DNA of 64,000 nt, taken from NCBI GenBank assembly GCA_037176905.1, contig JBBBWG010030310.1:1-64000 (forward strand), given 5' to 3'. The notes beneath the pieces are model-generated. The model was not told the DNA's origin and did no database searches. It worked only from the letters and a program-made list of their open reading frames with translations. The DNA comes from Azolla pinnata (taxonomy: Eukaryota; Streptophyta; Polypodiopsida; Salviniales; Salviniaceae). This document shows positions 44,140-55,832 of the stretch, one piece after another (within the stretch, counting starts at the first letter, position 1; each line of letters starts with the position of its first letter). The position numbers and the translations under genes were made by a program.

Positions 44140-44690
44140 AGGAGATGTAGAGTAGAGCGATTAGGATTTTGCAGTGGAGCAAGAAGAGTATGTATGTATG
44201 TATGTATGTATGTTTGTATGTATGTAAGTATGTGTGCTACCCAGGATTTAGGAGTGCCATTCGTCGTAGATCCCTTATGGGGAGGCAGCAGGGATTTATG
44301 GGATATTGTTCAGGAGATGTTGATTTGAGCGATTAGGATTTTGCAGTGGAGCAAGAAGAGTATGTATGTATGTATGGGTGCTACCCAGGATTTAGGAGTG
44401 CCACTTGTCGTAGTTCCCTTGTGGGGAGGCAGCAGAGATTTAGGGGATATTGTTCAGGAGATATAGATTAGAGCGATTAGAATTTTGCAGTGGAGCAAGA
44501 AGAGTATGTATGTATGTATGTATGGGTGCTACCCAGGATTTAGGAGTGCCATTCGTCGTAGTTCCCTTATGGGGAGGCAGCAGGGATATAGATTAGATAG
44601 CTTAGAGTCCAGAAGTCTGCTTAGGGAGATCAGAGGGTTTTGCAGTGGAATAAGACGAGTATATGTATGTGTGTATGGAATTCAGCATTT
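44140..44690. repeat. Four diverged units of 130-170 bp in the RPB11 5' UTR intron
   Basis: Units start at about 44141, 44311, 44456 and 44584. Shared blocks are 'gagcgattaggattttgcag', 'tggagcaagaagagtatgta' with a variable TATG run, and 'gctacccaggatttaggagt'. They fill most of the interval between the probable untranslated first exon and the coding start. Confidence 0.88.
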
Positions 44691-44769
44691 AGCTGCGTAA
44701 CTCCCAGTATTTCCACAGATTTGAGTTTCCTGTGCATGTGCAGAGGAACCAGAAAATTCGGAAGCAGAG

Positions 44770-46073
44770 ATGAATGCCCCCGATCGATATGAGCGTTTTG
44801 TGGTGCCCGAGGGCATGAAAAAGTAAGTAAAGAGTCCTAAATTTCTTTTCAGTCTCGCCGTTTATTTCGTTGTGCTCTCATTTTGGATTCACTTTGTTGA
44901 AGAGTGACATATGAGAGGGACATGAAGATCATGAACGCTGCCTCTTTCACAATCCAGAGGGAAGACCATACGATTGGAAACATTATACGCATGTAAATAA
45001 AAGAACTTCAATTTGTATTATTTGATTGTTTATTATCTATCTCGACATGTTTGAAAAATTGAAGCTAAGGATAATAGGAAAACAATTCATTCCCATTATC
45101 TACAGGCAGCTGCACAGGGATCCTGATGTTCTTTTTTCGGGCTACAAGCTGCCGCATCCTCTCCAATACAAAGTTATCATCAAGGTGATCTTAGTCATAT
45201 GATGGCTTATATACGATGGAATCTGCTTGTGTACAAACAAGCCCATGCATGCATATACATATGAAAGCAAACCTGTACCTGCACATGGAGACATAAATGT
45301 TTGTGCATGAAAGAAAAGGTTATGTTCATGGACATGCAAGCATGCATACAACGCACTGGAATGTGGATAAATCTTGAATATCCAGAGGAACGAGGCTTGC
45401 ATGTATAAATCGTCGTTAGTAATGTTTGGTAGTACTTACACAATCTGTGCAGATCCAAACAACAAGTCAATCTTCTCCCATGCAAGCATACAACCAAGCC
45501 ATAAATGATCTCGATAAGGAGCTTGATCATCTTAAGCAAGCATTTGAGGTAATTTTTGCTCATTTCATTTGTAAATATAATAGGATTATATCTTGGATAG
45601 ACCAGCAATCGATCCATGAAGCGATGCAGAATAAAAGGACACTTGATGCATGGATGAGATTCTCAAGACATTCTTTCTAGCATAAAACGTAGCTCTGTAC
45701 AATAGACTTTGTGTTGTGTTCAAAATAAGGTTACCACATCTTGTGTCCTGATGAAAGTGAGCTCATTATTATACCACGTGCATAAAAAATATTCAACAAG
45801 CCTTCGCATAGCCATTGTCTCAATGAGAGAGAACAAGCAGGATTTGTTCACAATATTTGAAAATAGTATCCTGATTTTGTAGGTTGATAAAGTATTTTTA
45901 TAACTCATTACTTGTGACAATGAGGGAAAAGAAAGTAATAAGAGATTATTTCATTTGCGTGTTTCTGAACCCTAAACCCTAAACCCTAAACCCTAAATTA
46001 TGGGATTTCTGACAATAGTTTTGATACATTTTGTGCACAGGCTGAGATGGCGCAGAAGCAAGATTTCTATTAA
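44770..46073 (+). CDS. NRPB11: DNA-directed RNA polymerase II subunit RPB11
   Basis: Five exons in consistent phase: 44770-44822, 44903-44992, 45106-45184, 45453-45548 and 46041-46073, giving 116 residues, the usual plant length. RPB11 is the small alpha-like subunit that pairs with RPB3 at the start of polymerase II assembly; in plants the same gene also serves Pol IV and Pol V. The start [15 protein letters not shown], the dimerisation core ([40 protein letters not shown]) and [20 protein letters not shown] are almost as in seed plants. A probable untranslated exon ends at about 43991 and an acceptor lies 26 bases before the ATG, so the leader is spliced. Intron 4 carries a short telomere-like tract. 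Confidence 0.95.
45968..45998. repeat. Short CCCTAAA tract in RPB11 intron 4
   Basis: Four consecutive plant-type telomere heptamers, C-rich on the coding strand of RPB11, 43 bases before the last exon. Confidence 0.95.
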
Positions 46074-47733
46074 ACCTTGGTGCGGGATGTATTGTGTTGT
46101 GGATATGAAAGTGATATTTATAATATTGTGGTAAGAATGCCGTCTGTTCTTCGAGAAAATATATGGAGGTTCAAGTTAGGGAATGAAAGCTTAGGTTTTG
46201 GCTCTAGCGCTTGTAGCAAGCAGCCAATTGTGAAACATGGAAAGGATAGCTATACGAATCGCACTTCCTTTCTGTCACATGCCTCAAGGACTTCATTTTG
46301 GTGGGTTCTTGAAATGACTCGCATGTCTCTCATACATGGGACTTAACATGTTTTTGTTAGTGATCTTGACTTTATAGATGCTGTGGACTGATCCAATGTC
46401 AGAATTTTCATTCTCCCTGGTATTGTTTTATGTCTTTGACTTTCAGCAGATGTCATTGACGTGTAATACAAGTTATCTTAGGAAGTACAAGCAATCTTAA
46501 GGCCTAACAAGGTGTAATTCTTTGTAATGCAAGCAAGGATAATCTTTTTTGCTCACTCGCTGTGATGATGAAGGGGGGGGGATGATACTTTTATTTATGG
46601 GGCAAGCTTGAAAAACTGGAACGGCCCTATCAGGATAAAAAATTTGTTCTTTATTTGAAGTGGAATTATAAACATTGTTCATTGTGATAGTGACGATGTC
46701 CATCGGTGAAGGTATGATTGAGAATGAAAATTCATACGGCTCAAATTGGACCAAGTGCAAATTCTTGTTTGGTATGAAATTTCATACGGTTCAAATTGGA
46801 CCAAGTGCAAATTCTTGTATGTATATTTTATGCTTGATGAGAGTCTACAAATTTGTTGATTCTTGCCCATCAATAAACGCTGATGAAAGTGATCTAAAAT
46901 TACACCAAGTGGAAAACTGTTTTCTGGTTATAATGTCATCTCAATGTGATGCCCTTTCATCATCCTCTTTCATGTCCATGGACTTCTTTCCTCAGGTCAT
47001 CAGATTTTCCATGCCACATCTTGTGGTGTATCTTACAAAGAGGAGTAAAAACGAATTTCAGGTTCAGAATCTCATCAATTTCAGGCACTGACATCAAAGG
47101 GAGGAATCTCGATGCCTTCCTACAACGAGAAAACCTTACCATTTCTTCTGCTGCACACTGAAAGTAAGAAATGCTCTCTGCGAGCCTCTTTCCAAGGAGA
47201 TGCTATGGAGAACGAATGAAGAGAGATCCGGAGGAATATCAGACTTATTTGGAAAACCAGAAAGAAAGGCAGCAGCAGAAAAGCTTGCGACTCAAGACAC
47301 ATTTCTTGTGTCAGAACACTATGGAAAAGCTTCCCTTCAACTCCATCTTTTTCCCTTCTACTTTTGTGCTCAGGAGAGTCCCACAAGGCCAATAGAAAAA
47401 AAATGAGGTCTTTGGGTGTTGTGCCCACCCTTTCTTTGAGTGCAAAAACAGCTCCTTTTCTCCGGCAAGCACAATATGATGCCGTTCTAGCCCATGCTCT
47501 TCACACAAAATGGAAGAGAATCCTTGCACTTGCACAAATCTTCATAAAACAGGATCGGACAGCCTGAGATAGATTTGGGAATAGCTCCACAGAACTGTGG
47601 TTGGTATAAACAAATCAATGCAATTTATCAGTAGTAAGCCAACAGTATGGGGGATTACATTCGGGTTGGTATGTAATGGTATAAATATGTATATGTTCTT
47701 TTTTTTGTGTGTGTGTGTGTGTGTATGTATGTG
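46074..47733. other. RPB11 3' region and spacer; no gene recognised
   Basis: A 51-bp direct duplication ('tcatacggttcaaattggac' and following) lies at about 46730-46832. Frames on both strands at 47120-47570 are protein-like but match nothing I know and lack clear exon borders. A (GT)n tract at about 47706-47723 precedes the stop of the neprosin gene. Confidence 0.4.
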
Positions 47734-50700
47734 TTAAGGGCATAATGGGTTTCGGCCAGGGCCCCCATAATAGAAGAAATTCCCCCAATTGCTGTTGTAG
47801 AACGAGCGGATGTTGTAGCAGTTCGGATGGTCAGCACTCGTCGAAAGCTTCGCGATTGTCTTCAGCTGATTGTTGGAGTTGACAACCTATCAAGTCGGAA
47901 GAAGAAGAACAAGAAGAAGAAGAACAAGAAGAAGATGATGATGATCTTATTGCTAAGCTTAGTGCAACTTTGCGGCTACTTCTAGCGGTGGGAGAAGCCG
48001 AGAAAAAGAAGGAAAAAGCACCAACCTCGACGTTTCGGAAGTAGCTAGCATGGCCAAAACCATCTTGGGCGAACTTCCCGCTCCCCATGTGCGTCCCCGT
48101 GTGCTTCCTACGCAGCACCGTCATGTCGGATTGCGCCACCTCGCCCCCCCACTCGATGATTGTGGCCTTTGTCGCCAAGTGCGTGAAGAGCTTGGCTGGC
48201 CAATAGCCCACCAAGATGCTGTCCCCAAACTCCAGCCACCAGTCGCCCATCTCGGGATCCTGCCATTACAACAGAATGCTCCCTTTCACATCGAGATTCC
48301 TTGTACAAGCATCATCTTGTTGCATAACAGAATGCAAGTTCCTTTGTCAGCAGCACAACAAGAGACAGCGAAAAGGCATTGCAGTCTTTGCTGCCAAGCT
48401 ATAGCTTGCTGCCTTTGGCCATGTGCTTTTTATTTTAACACTTGAGGAGTTGCCTGGCCGATGTTTTGAGCTCTTGTAAACCATCGCCTTTTTTCGACGG
48501 TATAGGCATTATGTATATTGGCCACCTCTACTATCTCTTGTAGATTTGGGTCCCTTGCTCACAAAGTATTTAATCATAACAACTGGTTCCCGTTCCGAAT
48601 AAATGTCTTATTACATTTCAACGCCTACTAAAACCAGAAATTTGCAAATTTAATGCCTGGTCTTATCTTGCACTAACAATGAACACCCAATTAATTCTGT
48701 TAGAATAATGTTAAATGATTTTATTCCTAATCGCCTCCCACTAATCAATTTTATTTCCTCCCTCACTACTGCTATCTCCTAATCACTTCTTGCTAATCGA
48801 TTCTATCCTTCTCTTACTGATCGCATCCAGTCTATCTCTTCTCCTGTTCATTGATTCTTAATCCTCCTCCTGCTGTTTACTAATTGCTTCCTCCTCAAGT
48901 GTTAAAATAAAAAGCACATGGCCAAAGGCAGCAAGCTTCATACAGCTGTTTACTAATCGATTCCCTTAGTTTATTCGATTAACAAAAGTTATTAATTGTG
49001 GAATCAAAGAAATCTGGTGTTAATCAATTAAAATTGAGCGTTAATTTTTGAAACTAGGCTTTAATTTGTAATTTCCAATTGTTAATAGGCATAGTGTTTT
49101 GGTAGGTTTTTTTCACCTTTTAATTAGATGAACACTTTTGCTGGCTACCTGCTAGTAAAGTTTAGGGTTTAGGGTTTAGAAGGGGGGGGGGTCCTGACCT
49201 TCCAGATGAGGATTTTGATGTCGTATTGGGAAGAGCCCGATGACGACCATGGCGAGATGGCAGCTCCCATTGCGATCTCGTTACTGGTCTGCACAAACCC
49301 TGAGCACAAGAGATTGTAGCACCCCGTCTGTTGGTAAGCATCGGCCTGCCACGCCGAAAACATGGACATTGGAATCCGCAAACTCGATCAGCATTAACCC
49401 GACAGAGCATATTATGCCTGTATCTCGGAATCACTATCGGATTCGCTTCTTACCGTCCAGTAAATGAAGAATCGTGGTCGATCATCGCCATATAGCTCGG
49501 GGCTGACCTGCATGAAGAACAGTTTTTAGATCCATCCATCCAGCCACCCAAGTTGTCGATTTCGCCAACATAAACATCAGTCTAGGCTAAGAGCATATCG
49601 TCTCCGAAGGCTTTGTCGATTTCCCCAACATAAACACCAGTCTAGGCTAAGAGCATGTTGTCTCCGAAGGCCTTACTTGCCATCCGGCCTCGATCGTGTT
49701 CAAGTCGGCGTCGAACGACCCCGACAGGATCCACATCTGAGACAAGCTGAATTCGAGCCGGTTCTCGACCCACGGGTCCCAGACGTTCATCGTGGCCGCG
49801 CTGCCGTAGTACGCATCGCCAGACACGTACGCGATCGCATGCTGCAGCATCGATTCCCCAAAGCACAATCGAGATCGGAGTACATAATATATATGTGTGT
49901 ATGCATGCATATGCAGATTGAAGCGGATCGAGCCAAACTGGCAAAATCTCACATTGGCCAGAGTTTTAGGAAATGGCCTAGAAACGAGCTCTCACATCAT
50001 GGGTATTGGTCGGGGCGAGCAGAGCTTGATCGAATTGGTTCCCCTCATCCTCATAGCGAGCTCCCTCACCGCGTCGGCTTGCGTTGGTGGGCCTCTTCTG
50101 CCCAAATCGCTCGGGCATTAGCGCCCGTTTCACATCCATGTCTGAGACCCTCCGGATGGGCACCGTCCCATCTGGGCACATGACTCTGCCCCCTCTTCTC
50201 CACACCTGGTCGATCGCCGCTTTCACACCCATAGTTTCGGAGCTCCTCCGCTTCTCCTTCTTCGGCCGCGGCCGCGACTTCGGCATCCTCTGTGTTCATC
50301 ACGAACTGATTGCATCATTCAGCGGGCATTCGTGATTGATATTCGGCAGAGATGGATGCTCCCTGATTGATTTGATTGATCCAAATGATAATTCAAAGCG
50401 AATTTCTATCTCTCCAATGTTAGCTTCAACTTTTACCTTGATGGCATGATCTTTGAGCAGAGGATGGTCCAGCGCGGGTTGTTGATCAATTGCTACGCAG
50501 TCGATCACGTCCCCGTCTTCGCTCTGGTAAAAGGAAAGAGAAAACAAATCGGAAATGAAGGGATAGTAAGTTACAACGACGATCGAATCGAGGAAGGCAA
50601 AAGATGGTTAGAAGTATACTTGTATGCTCGTGATGGGAGGTTTGTTGAGCTGGGCAAGCTTCATTTGGACGAGCCGAACGGAGTCATCCACACCATCATC

Positions 50701-50862
50701 ACCTTGAACTGCCGCTGTCACCGCTTGGGTCGAAGAGTCACTAGCGGCTGCTGCTACTACTACAACATGATGATTGTAACAATTGTAGTTGGTGAAGATG
50801 ATCATCATAGCTAAGAGCATGAGCAAGGCATGGCTAAAACAACATTGTGCACACTCATTCAT
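47734..50862 (-). CDS. Secreted neprosin-type glutamic peptidase (DUF239/DUF4409)
   Basis: Eight exons, all joined in phase 0: 50862-50620, 50523-50437, 50289-49996, 49841-49677, 49507-49454, 49345-49199, 48259-48026 and 47886-47734; 458 residues. Neprosins cut after proline at low pH and are secreted. The N-terminus is a signal peptide (LLMLLAMMIIF). The activation region follows (DGDVIDCVAIDQQPALDHPL, then CPDGTVPIRRVSDMD). The neprosin domain covers about residues 205-458: HAIAYVSGDAYYG, FSLSQMWILSGSF, IEAGWQVSPELYGD, TGCYNLLCSGFVQT, WWLEFGDSILVGYWP, TIIEWGGEV, GFGHASYFRN and the terminal PNCYN...FYYGGPGRNPLCP. Glu259 (IEAGW) and Glu366 (IIEWGG), 107 residues apart, fit the catalytic pair of Nepenthes neprosin in spacing. 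Intron 6 holds a family A repeat copy and a perfect inverted repeat. Confidence 0.94.
48403..48937. repeat. Perfect 47-bp inverted repeat, arms 441 bp apart
   Basis: Left arm 48403-48449 and right arm 48891-48937 are exact reverse complements (starting agcttgctgcctttggcc and ending accordingly). They lie in neprosin intron 6. The right arm interrupts a family A repeat copy, the left arm lies before it. No terminal target-site duplication was evident, so a MITE is not established. Confidence 0.93.
48600..49180. repeat. Fourth copy of family A repeat with TTTAGGG motif
   Basis: From about 48605 the sequence follows the 18.4-19.6 kb family A copies ('acatttcaacgcctac', 'caattaattctgttag', 'ttaatttgtaatttcc'), with about 240 bp of extra CT-rich sequence and the right inverted-repeat arm inserted. 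At 49159-49180 three TTTAGGG-type units follow, as they follow copy 3 at 19.66 kb. It lies in neprosin intron 6. Confidence 0.82.
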
Positions 50863-51639
50863 GGTGGCCAATGCTGCCCCCACAACTTGCTCCTCCGAAT
50901 CAACACACCCAAGTTAACCGCGATATCATATACATCAATCAGTCGGGCAGCCGAGTCGAGAGAAGATGTTAGAAGCTCGAACCAGAGATCTCTATGGATT
51001 CTGATTGCTCCCACTCTTGTTGTACGCTTCGGATGCGGGTCTGAAAGCAGCACAAACTCCAGAAGAAGGGGGAGAATAGGACCAGCCAGACCATCTTCCC
51101 CAATCTTGACACAGGGGCCATGTATATAGTAGCTTTCCTTCCTTCCTTCCTTCCTTCCTTCCTTCATTCATTCATTCATTCACTGAAGGAAGAAGGCCTT
51201 TTCCCTTTGTTTCTTGTAACTATTGTTTGCTTCGAAAGGGGTGCGCAAATGATGAGGCTTCTCCCACAAGATAGATAGGTAGATGTAGAGATGCATACAT
51301 GGCAGCTCCTTTTGATCAGTGCCCAACTGCTGCCCACTTTTGATCTTGGACACAAACTGTCTGCAATGGCATGCACACTTCGGCCGCATGCTTTGCCTGG
51401 CCATGGACCCCATACCCTTCTTTCCCTTTCTTTCAGTCCTAGGTCGGTTGTGTTGATAGAGACAGTACAGCATTTCGTAGGCATCATCGATTCTTTATTT
51501 TATGCCTTCCTTCCTTCCTTCCTTATTCCGGTCTCAAGCAATTCGGACCATGTCCAGAAGCAAGGCTCTAATTGTGCCTCCTCATGGCCAAAGAATCACT
51601 TCATGGACAAAGATCCGGACGGTGAAGGCTGAAATCTGT

Positions 51640-51679
<40 letters not shown>

Positions 51680-52620
51680 GCATAATGGGCATAAGTTTCG
51701 AAGATCTATAAAGCTAAATTCCGATTCGATCTCTCGGACATTGCATTGCTCGCTTCGATCGAGAATTGTTCCTGATTGTGTCCACCACTATCGATGACTG
51801 AGTAGTGGGATTCTTTTCAAAAAGGTAGGCAAGCACTCGGAGTTCTTACCATCAAAATGAACTGTATTAAGGCTTCTTTCTCTTTGCATTTGATGAAAAG
51901 AACTGAGACTGCGTAGATAGAGCCCAATGCATCCATGGGTGCAACAAACCTAAGATCCACGTAAATCTGCTTGTTATGATGTGCTCATGCCCTGCAAATT
52001 GATGCATTACCAATCAACATCTTCCAATGTTCATCCTCTCAATGATTGCCTTTGCATTTGATCGAATTCCATGGACATGTCACAAAACCGCACTGTAGCC
52101 CACAAACTGCGACCATCCTATTTTTCCACATCATTTCGATTCAAGCTGCATGATCCTTGCTAATGCAAGAGCTCTCCATTCCATGAGATATATGTAGCTA
52201 GCTAGCAGAAGCTGCTATGCACTAGAAGCAATATATATATGTGGACGTTTCTTTCCTTTGGGAAAGGAGTTTTTTGAATCCACTTGAAGCCTTGCCCCCA
52301 CCATTTTCCGCTGCAGTCATTCTTGCTTCATTCTTACATACAGTGGTAGATGTATTCATTCTTACATACATTGTGGGGGCTTCTGGCAGCACTAGATGTA
52401 TTCATTGTGGTAGGAAAAGTGTGCGCCTGTGTGCAGTGGCTGATTGTAATCATGGGAGTTTGCTCATTAGGGTTGAGGGGCTTTTCCAGCAATCAAACCC
52501 TAAACCCTTCCACATTGTTAGCTTGATTGCACTTTTTCCAGCAATCAAACCCTAAACCCTCCACATTGCGAGCTTGATTGATTGCAACAGTCGGATAGGC
52601 TAAAGAAATCGATGTTAATC
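50863..52620. other. Neprosin upstream region and spacer; no gene recognised
   Basis: Contains (TTCC)n then (TTCA)n at about 51138-51182, (CTTC)n at about 51507-51522, (GA)n at about 51642-51675, and a 58-bp direct duplication around 'gcaatcaaaccctaaaccct' (about 52489 and 52542). A minus-strand frame at 50859-51167 precedes the neprosin start but has no recognisable domain. A plus frame at 52241-52555 is likewise unsupported. Confidence 0.45.
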
Positions 52621-52702
52621 AAGAAGACACTTGCCAACTAACCAGGTAGAACATCGGTCTCCGTGATGGATCGGATCGTTCTGCAACTTGGGAAATGGAA
52701 AA

Positions 52703-52703
<1 letters not shown>

Positions 52704-52752
<49 letters not shown>

Positions 52753-53215
52753 CCGTTTCTTGTAGAAAAACAGAAGCTGCTCGAATTCCCGTTTCTTGTT
52801 TCTCAGTAACTGATCGGACATGATTCGGTGGATGATGGCAAGGCCCAGCTTTTTCCATTGAAACTCGAGCCCGAAGAGAGAGAGAGAGAGAGAGAGAGGG
52901 CATGCACGCACGCACACACAGGCAACCAGAAAACACAGAGATTAGGGAACTCCCCTTCCAATGCATACAATACAGACAGACATACAGTGGGCATCGCCAT
53001 ACCTCGGAACGGTGGCCCTTTTCCCTGTCAGTCAGGCTTTTTTCCAGGAGCTCGACTCAGCGGGCAGGAGCATTACCTGCGCGGCATGATGGCGATGGCG
53101 ATGGCGATGGAGGTGGCGATGGCGGTGGCGATGGCGATGGCGATGGCGATGGCGGTGGCGATGGCGATGGCGATGGCGATGGCAGTGGCGATGGCGATGG
53201 CGATGGAGAACTCTC
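52704..53215. repeat. (GA)n tracts and GATGGC hexamer array
   Basis: (GA)n at 52707-52749 and 52877-52898, then (GATGGC)n with GGTGGC variants at about 53090-53212. Met-Ala and Gly-Asp repeat frames across the hexamer are by-products. Confidence 0.93.
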
Positions 53216-53229
53216 TGCTGCAACAAGAA

Positions 53230-54392
53230 ACACGTATGTATGTATGTATGTATGTATGTATGTGTGCATGTATGTGTGCATGCATGCATGTATGTATGTA
53301 TGTATGTATGCATGTGTGTGCGTGTGTATGTATGTATGTATGTGTGCATGTATGTATGTATGTATGTATGTATGTATGTATGTGTGCATGTATGTGTGCA
53401 TGCATGCATGCATGTATGTATGTATGCATGTGTGTGCGTGTGTATGTATGTATGTATGTGTGCATGTATGTATGTATGTATGTGTGCGCGGCGGTACGTA
53501 TGTATCATGAGCGTTTGTCCCGTGCATGTGTGAATGTATGTACGTATGCATGAATGCACGTCTGCACGTGTGTATGCATGCATACATGCATGTGTATGTG
53601 CGTATGTATGTATGTATGTATGTGTGCGTGCGTGTGTGCATGTATGTTTTTGTGCGCATGTGTTGTGCGTGCGTGTATGTATGTGCCGTGCATGTGTGTA
53701 TGCATGTCTACATGTGCGCATGCGTGTATGCATGTGTTGTGCGTGTGTGTATGTATGTGCCGTACATGTGTGTGTATGCCGAATATGTGTGTATGCATGC
53801 GTTGTGCGTGTGTGTATGTATGTGCCGCGCATGTGTGTGTATGTATATATGCATGCGTGCATGCGTTGTGCATGTTGTGTGTGCATGCATGGGTGCGCGC
53901 GTGTTTTCATGCACATGCGCATGTGCATGTATGTATGTGTGCATGCATGGGTGCACGTGTGTTTTCATGCACGTGAGCATGTGTGCATGCACGTGCGCAT
54001 GTGTGCACATATGTATGTATGCATGGCTGCGAGTCCCACATGCACATGTGGGCATGTGTGTATGTGCTGTGCGTGTATTATGCATGCATGTGCTCTTCAT
54101 GTGGGCATGTGGGTGTGCAATGTGCATCCATGCGTGTATGTGCGCATGCGTGCATGCATGGATTCACGTGTGTATATGCATGCACGCACGCATGTGTGCA
54201 TGCATGTAATGCGTTGTGAGCGTGTTATGTATGTATGCTTGCATGAATGCATGTGACATGTGAGCATGTGTGCACGTGTGTATGCGTTCATATATGCGTC
54301 GACTGTGCATGTGTGTGTATGTGTGTATGTGTGTATGTATGTGTATGTATGTGTGTGTGTATGTGTGTATGTGTGTATGTATGTGTGTGTAC
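53230..54392. repeat. TATG/TGTG/CATG microsatellite, about 1.16 kb
   Basis: Almost continuous four-base-period array, the reverse-complement type of the 6.8 and 7.7 kb arrays. Pure TATG blocks are at the left; the middle is heavily mutated with CATG/CGTG variants; TATG/TGTG resumes at the right. All six frames are long and Cys/Met/Tyr/Val- or His/Thr-rich, and none is called. Confidence 0.95.
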
Positions 54393-55104
<712 letters not shown>

Positions 55105-55657
55105 TCGAATCCTAAAACCTAACCCTAAACCCTAAACCCTAAACCCTGAATCCTAAACCCTAACCCTAAACCCTGAATCCTAAACCCTAACCCTAACTCT
55201 AAATCTTGAATCCTAAACCCTAACTCTAAACCCTAAACCCTGAATCCTAAACCCTAAGCCTAACCCTAAATCTTGAATCCTAAACCCTAACTCTAAACCC
55301 TAAACCCTGAATCCTAAACCCTAAGCCTAACCCTAAAGCCAAAATCCTAAACCCTAACTCTAAACCCTGAATCCTAAACCCTAACCCTAACCCTGAACCC
55401 TGAATCCTAAACCCTAACCCTAACCCTAAATCTTGAATCCTAAACCCTAACTTTAAACCCTAACCCTAACCCTAAACCCAGAATCCTAAACCCTAACTCT
55501 AAACCCTAACCCTAAACCCTAAACCCTAAACCCAGAATCCTAAACCCTAACCCTAACCCTAAACCCAGAATCCTAAATCCTAACCCTAAACCCTAACCCC
55601 TGAATCCTAAACCCTAAACCCTGAATCCTAAACCCTAACCCTGAATCCTAAACCACC
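55105..55657. repeat. Interstitial telomere-like array (CCCTAAA with TGAATCCTAA spacer)
   Basis: Runs of CCCTAA and CCCTAAA alternate with 'ccctgaatcctaaaccctaa'. The spacer differs from those at 20-21 and 63 kb. The array ends about 175 bp before the start codon of the universal-stress-like gene and is C-rich on that gene's coding strand. Confidence 0.95.
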
Positions 55658-55832
55658 AAAATCGGTGAAGTTGTTCTTATCTTTACAAGTTTTGAGTGCC
55701 CATCTTTTTTTTTCATACAATAGTTTTGTGGGCGCTTTCTGTTTGGTGGGCGATTTCTGTTTGGTGGGCGATTTCGCAGCAGCCCATTCTGTTTTGATCC
55801 AAGGTTCTACATAAAAATCTGCGAGACTACCA

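Noticed and set aside
47120-47567. Overlapping frames on both strands downstream of RPB11
   Set aside because: Protein-like composition but mutually exclusive, with no recognised family; could be old coding remnants, not enough to call.
50859-51167. Minus-strand frame as a 5' extension or neighbour of neprosin
   Set aside because: The neprosin signal peptide starts cleanly at 50862 in another frame; this frame has no known match and begins in a TTCC repeat.
52241-52555. Plus-strand frame with a hydrophobic segment
   Set aside because: Contains a 58-bp non-coding duplication and has no domain or splice support.
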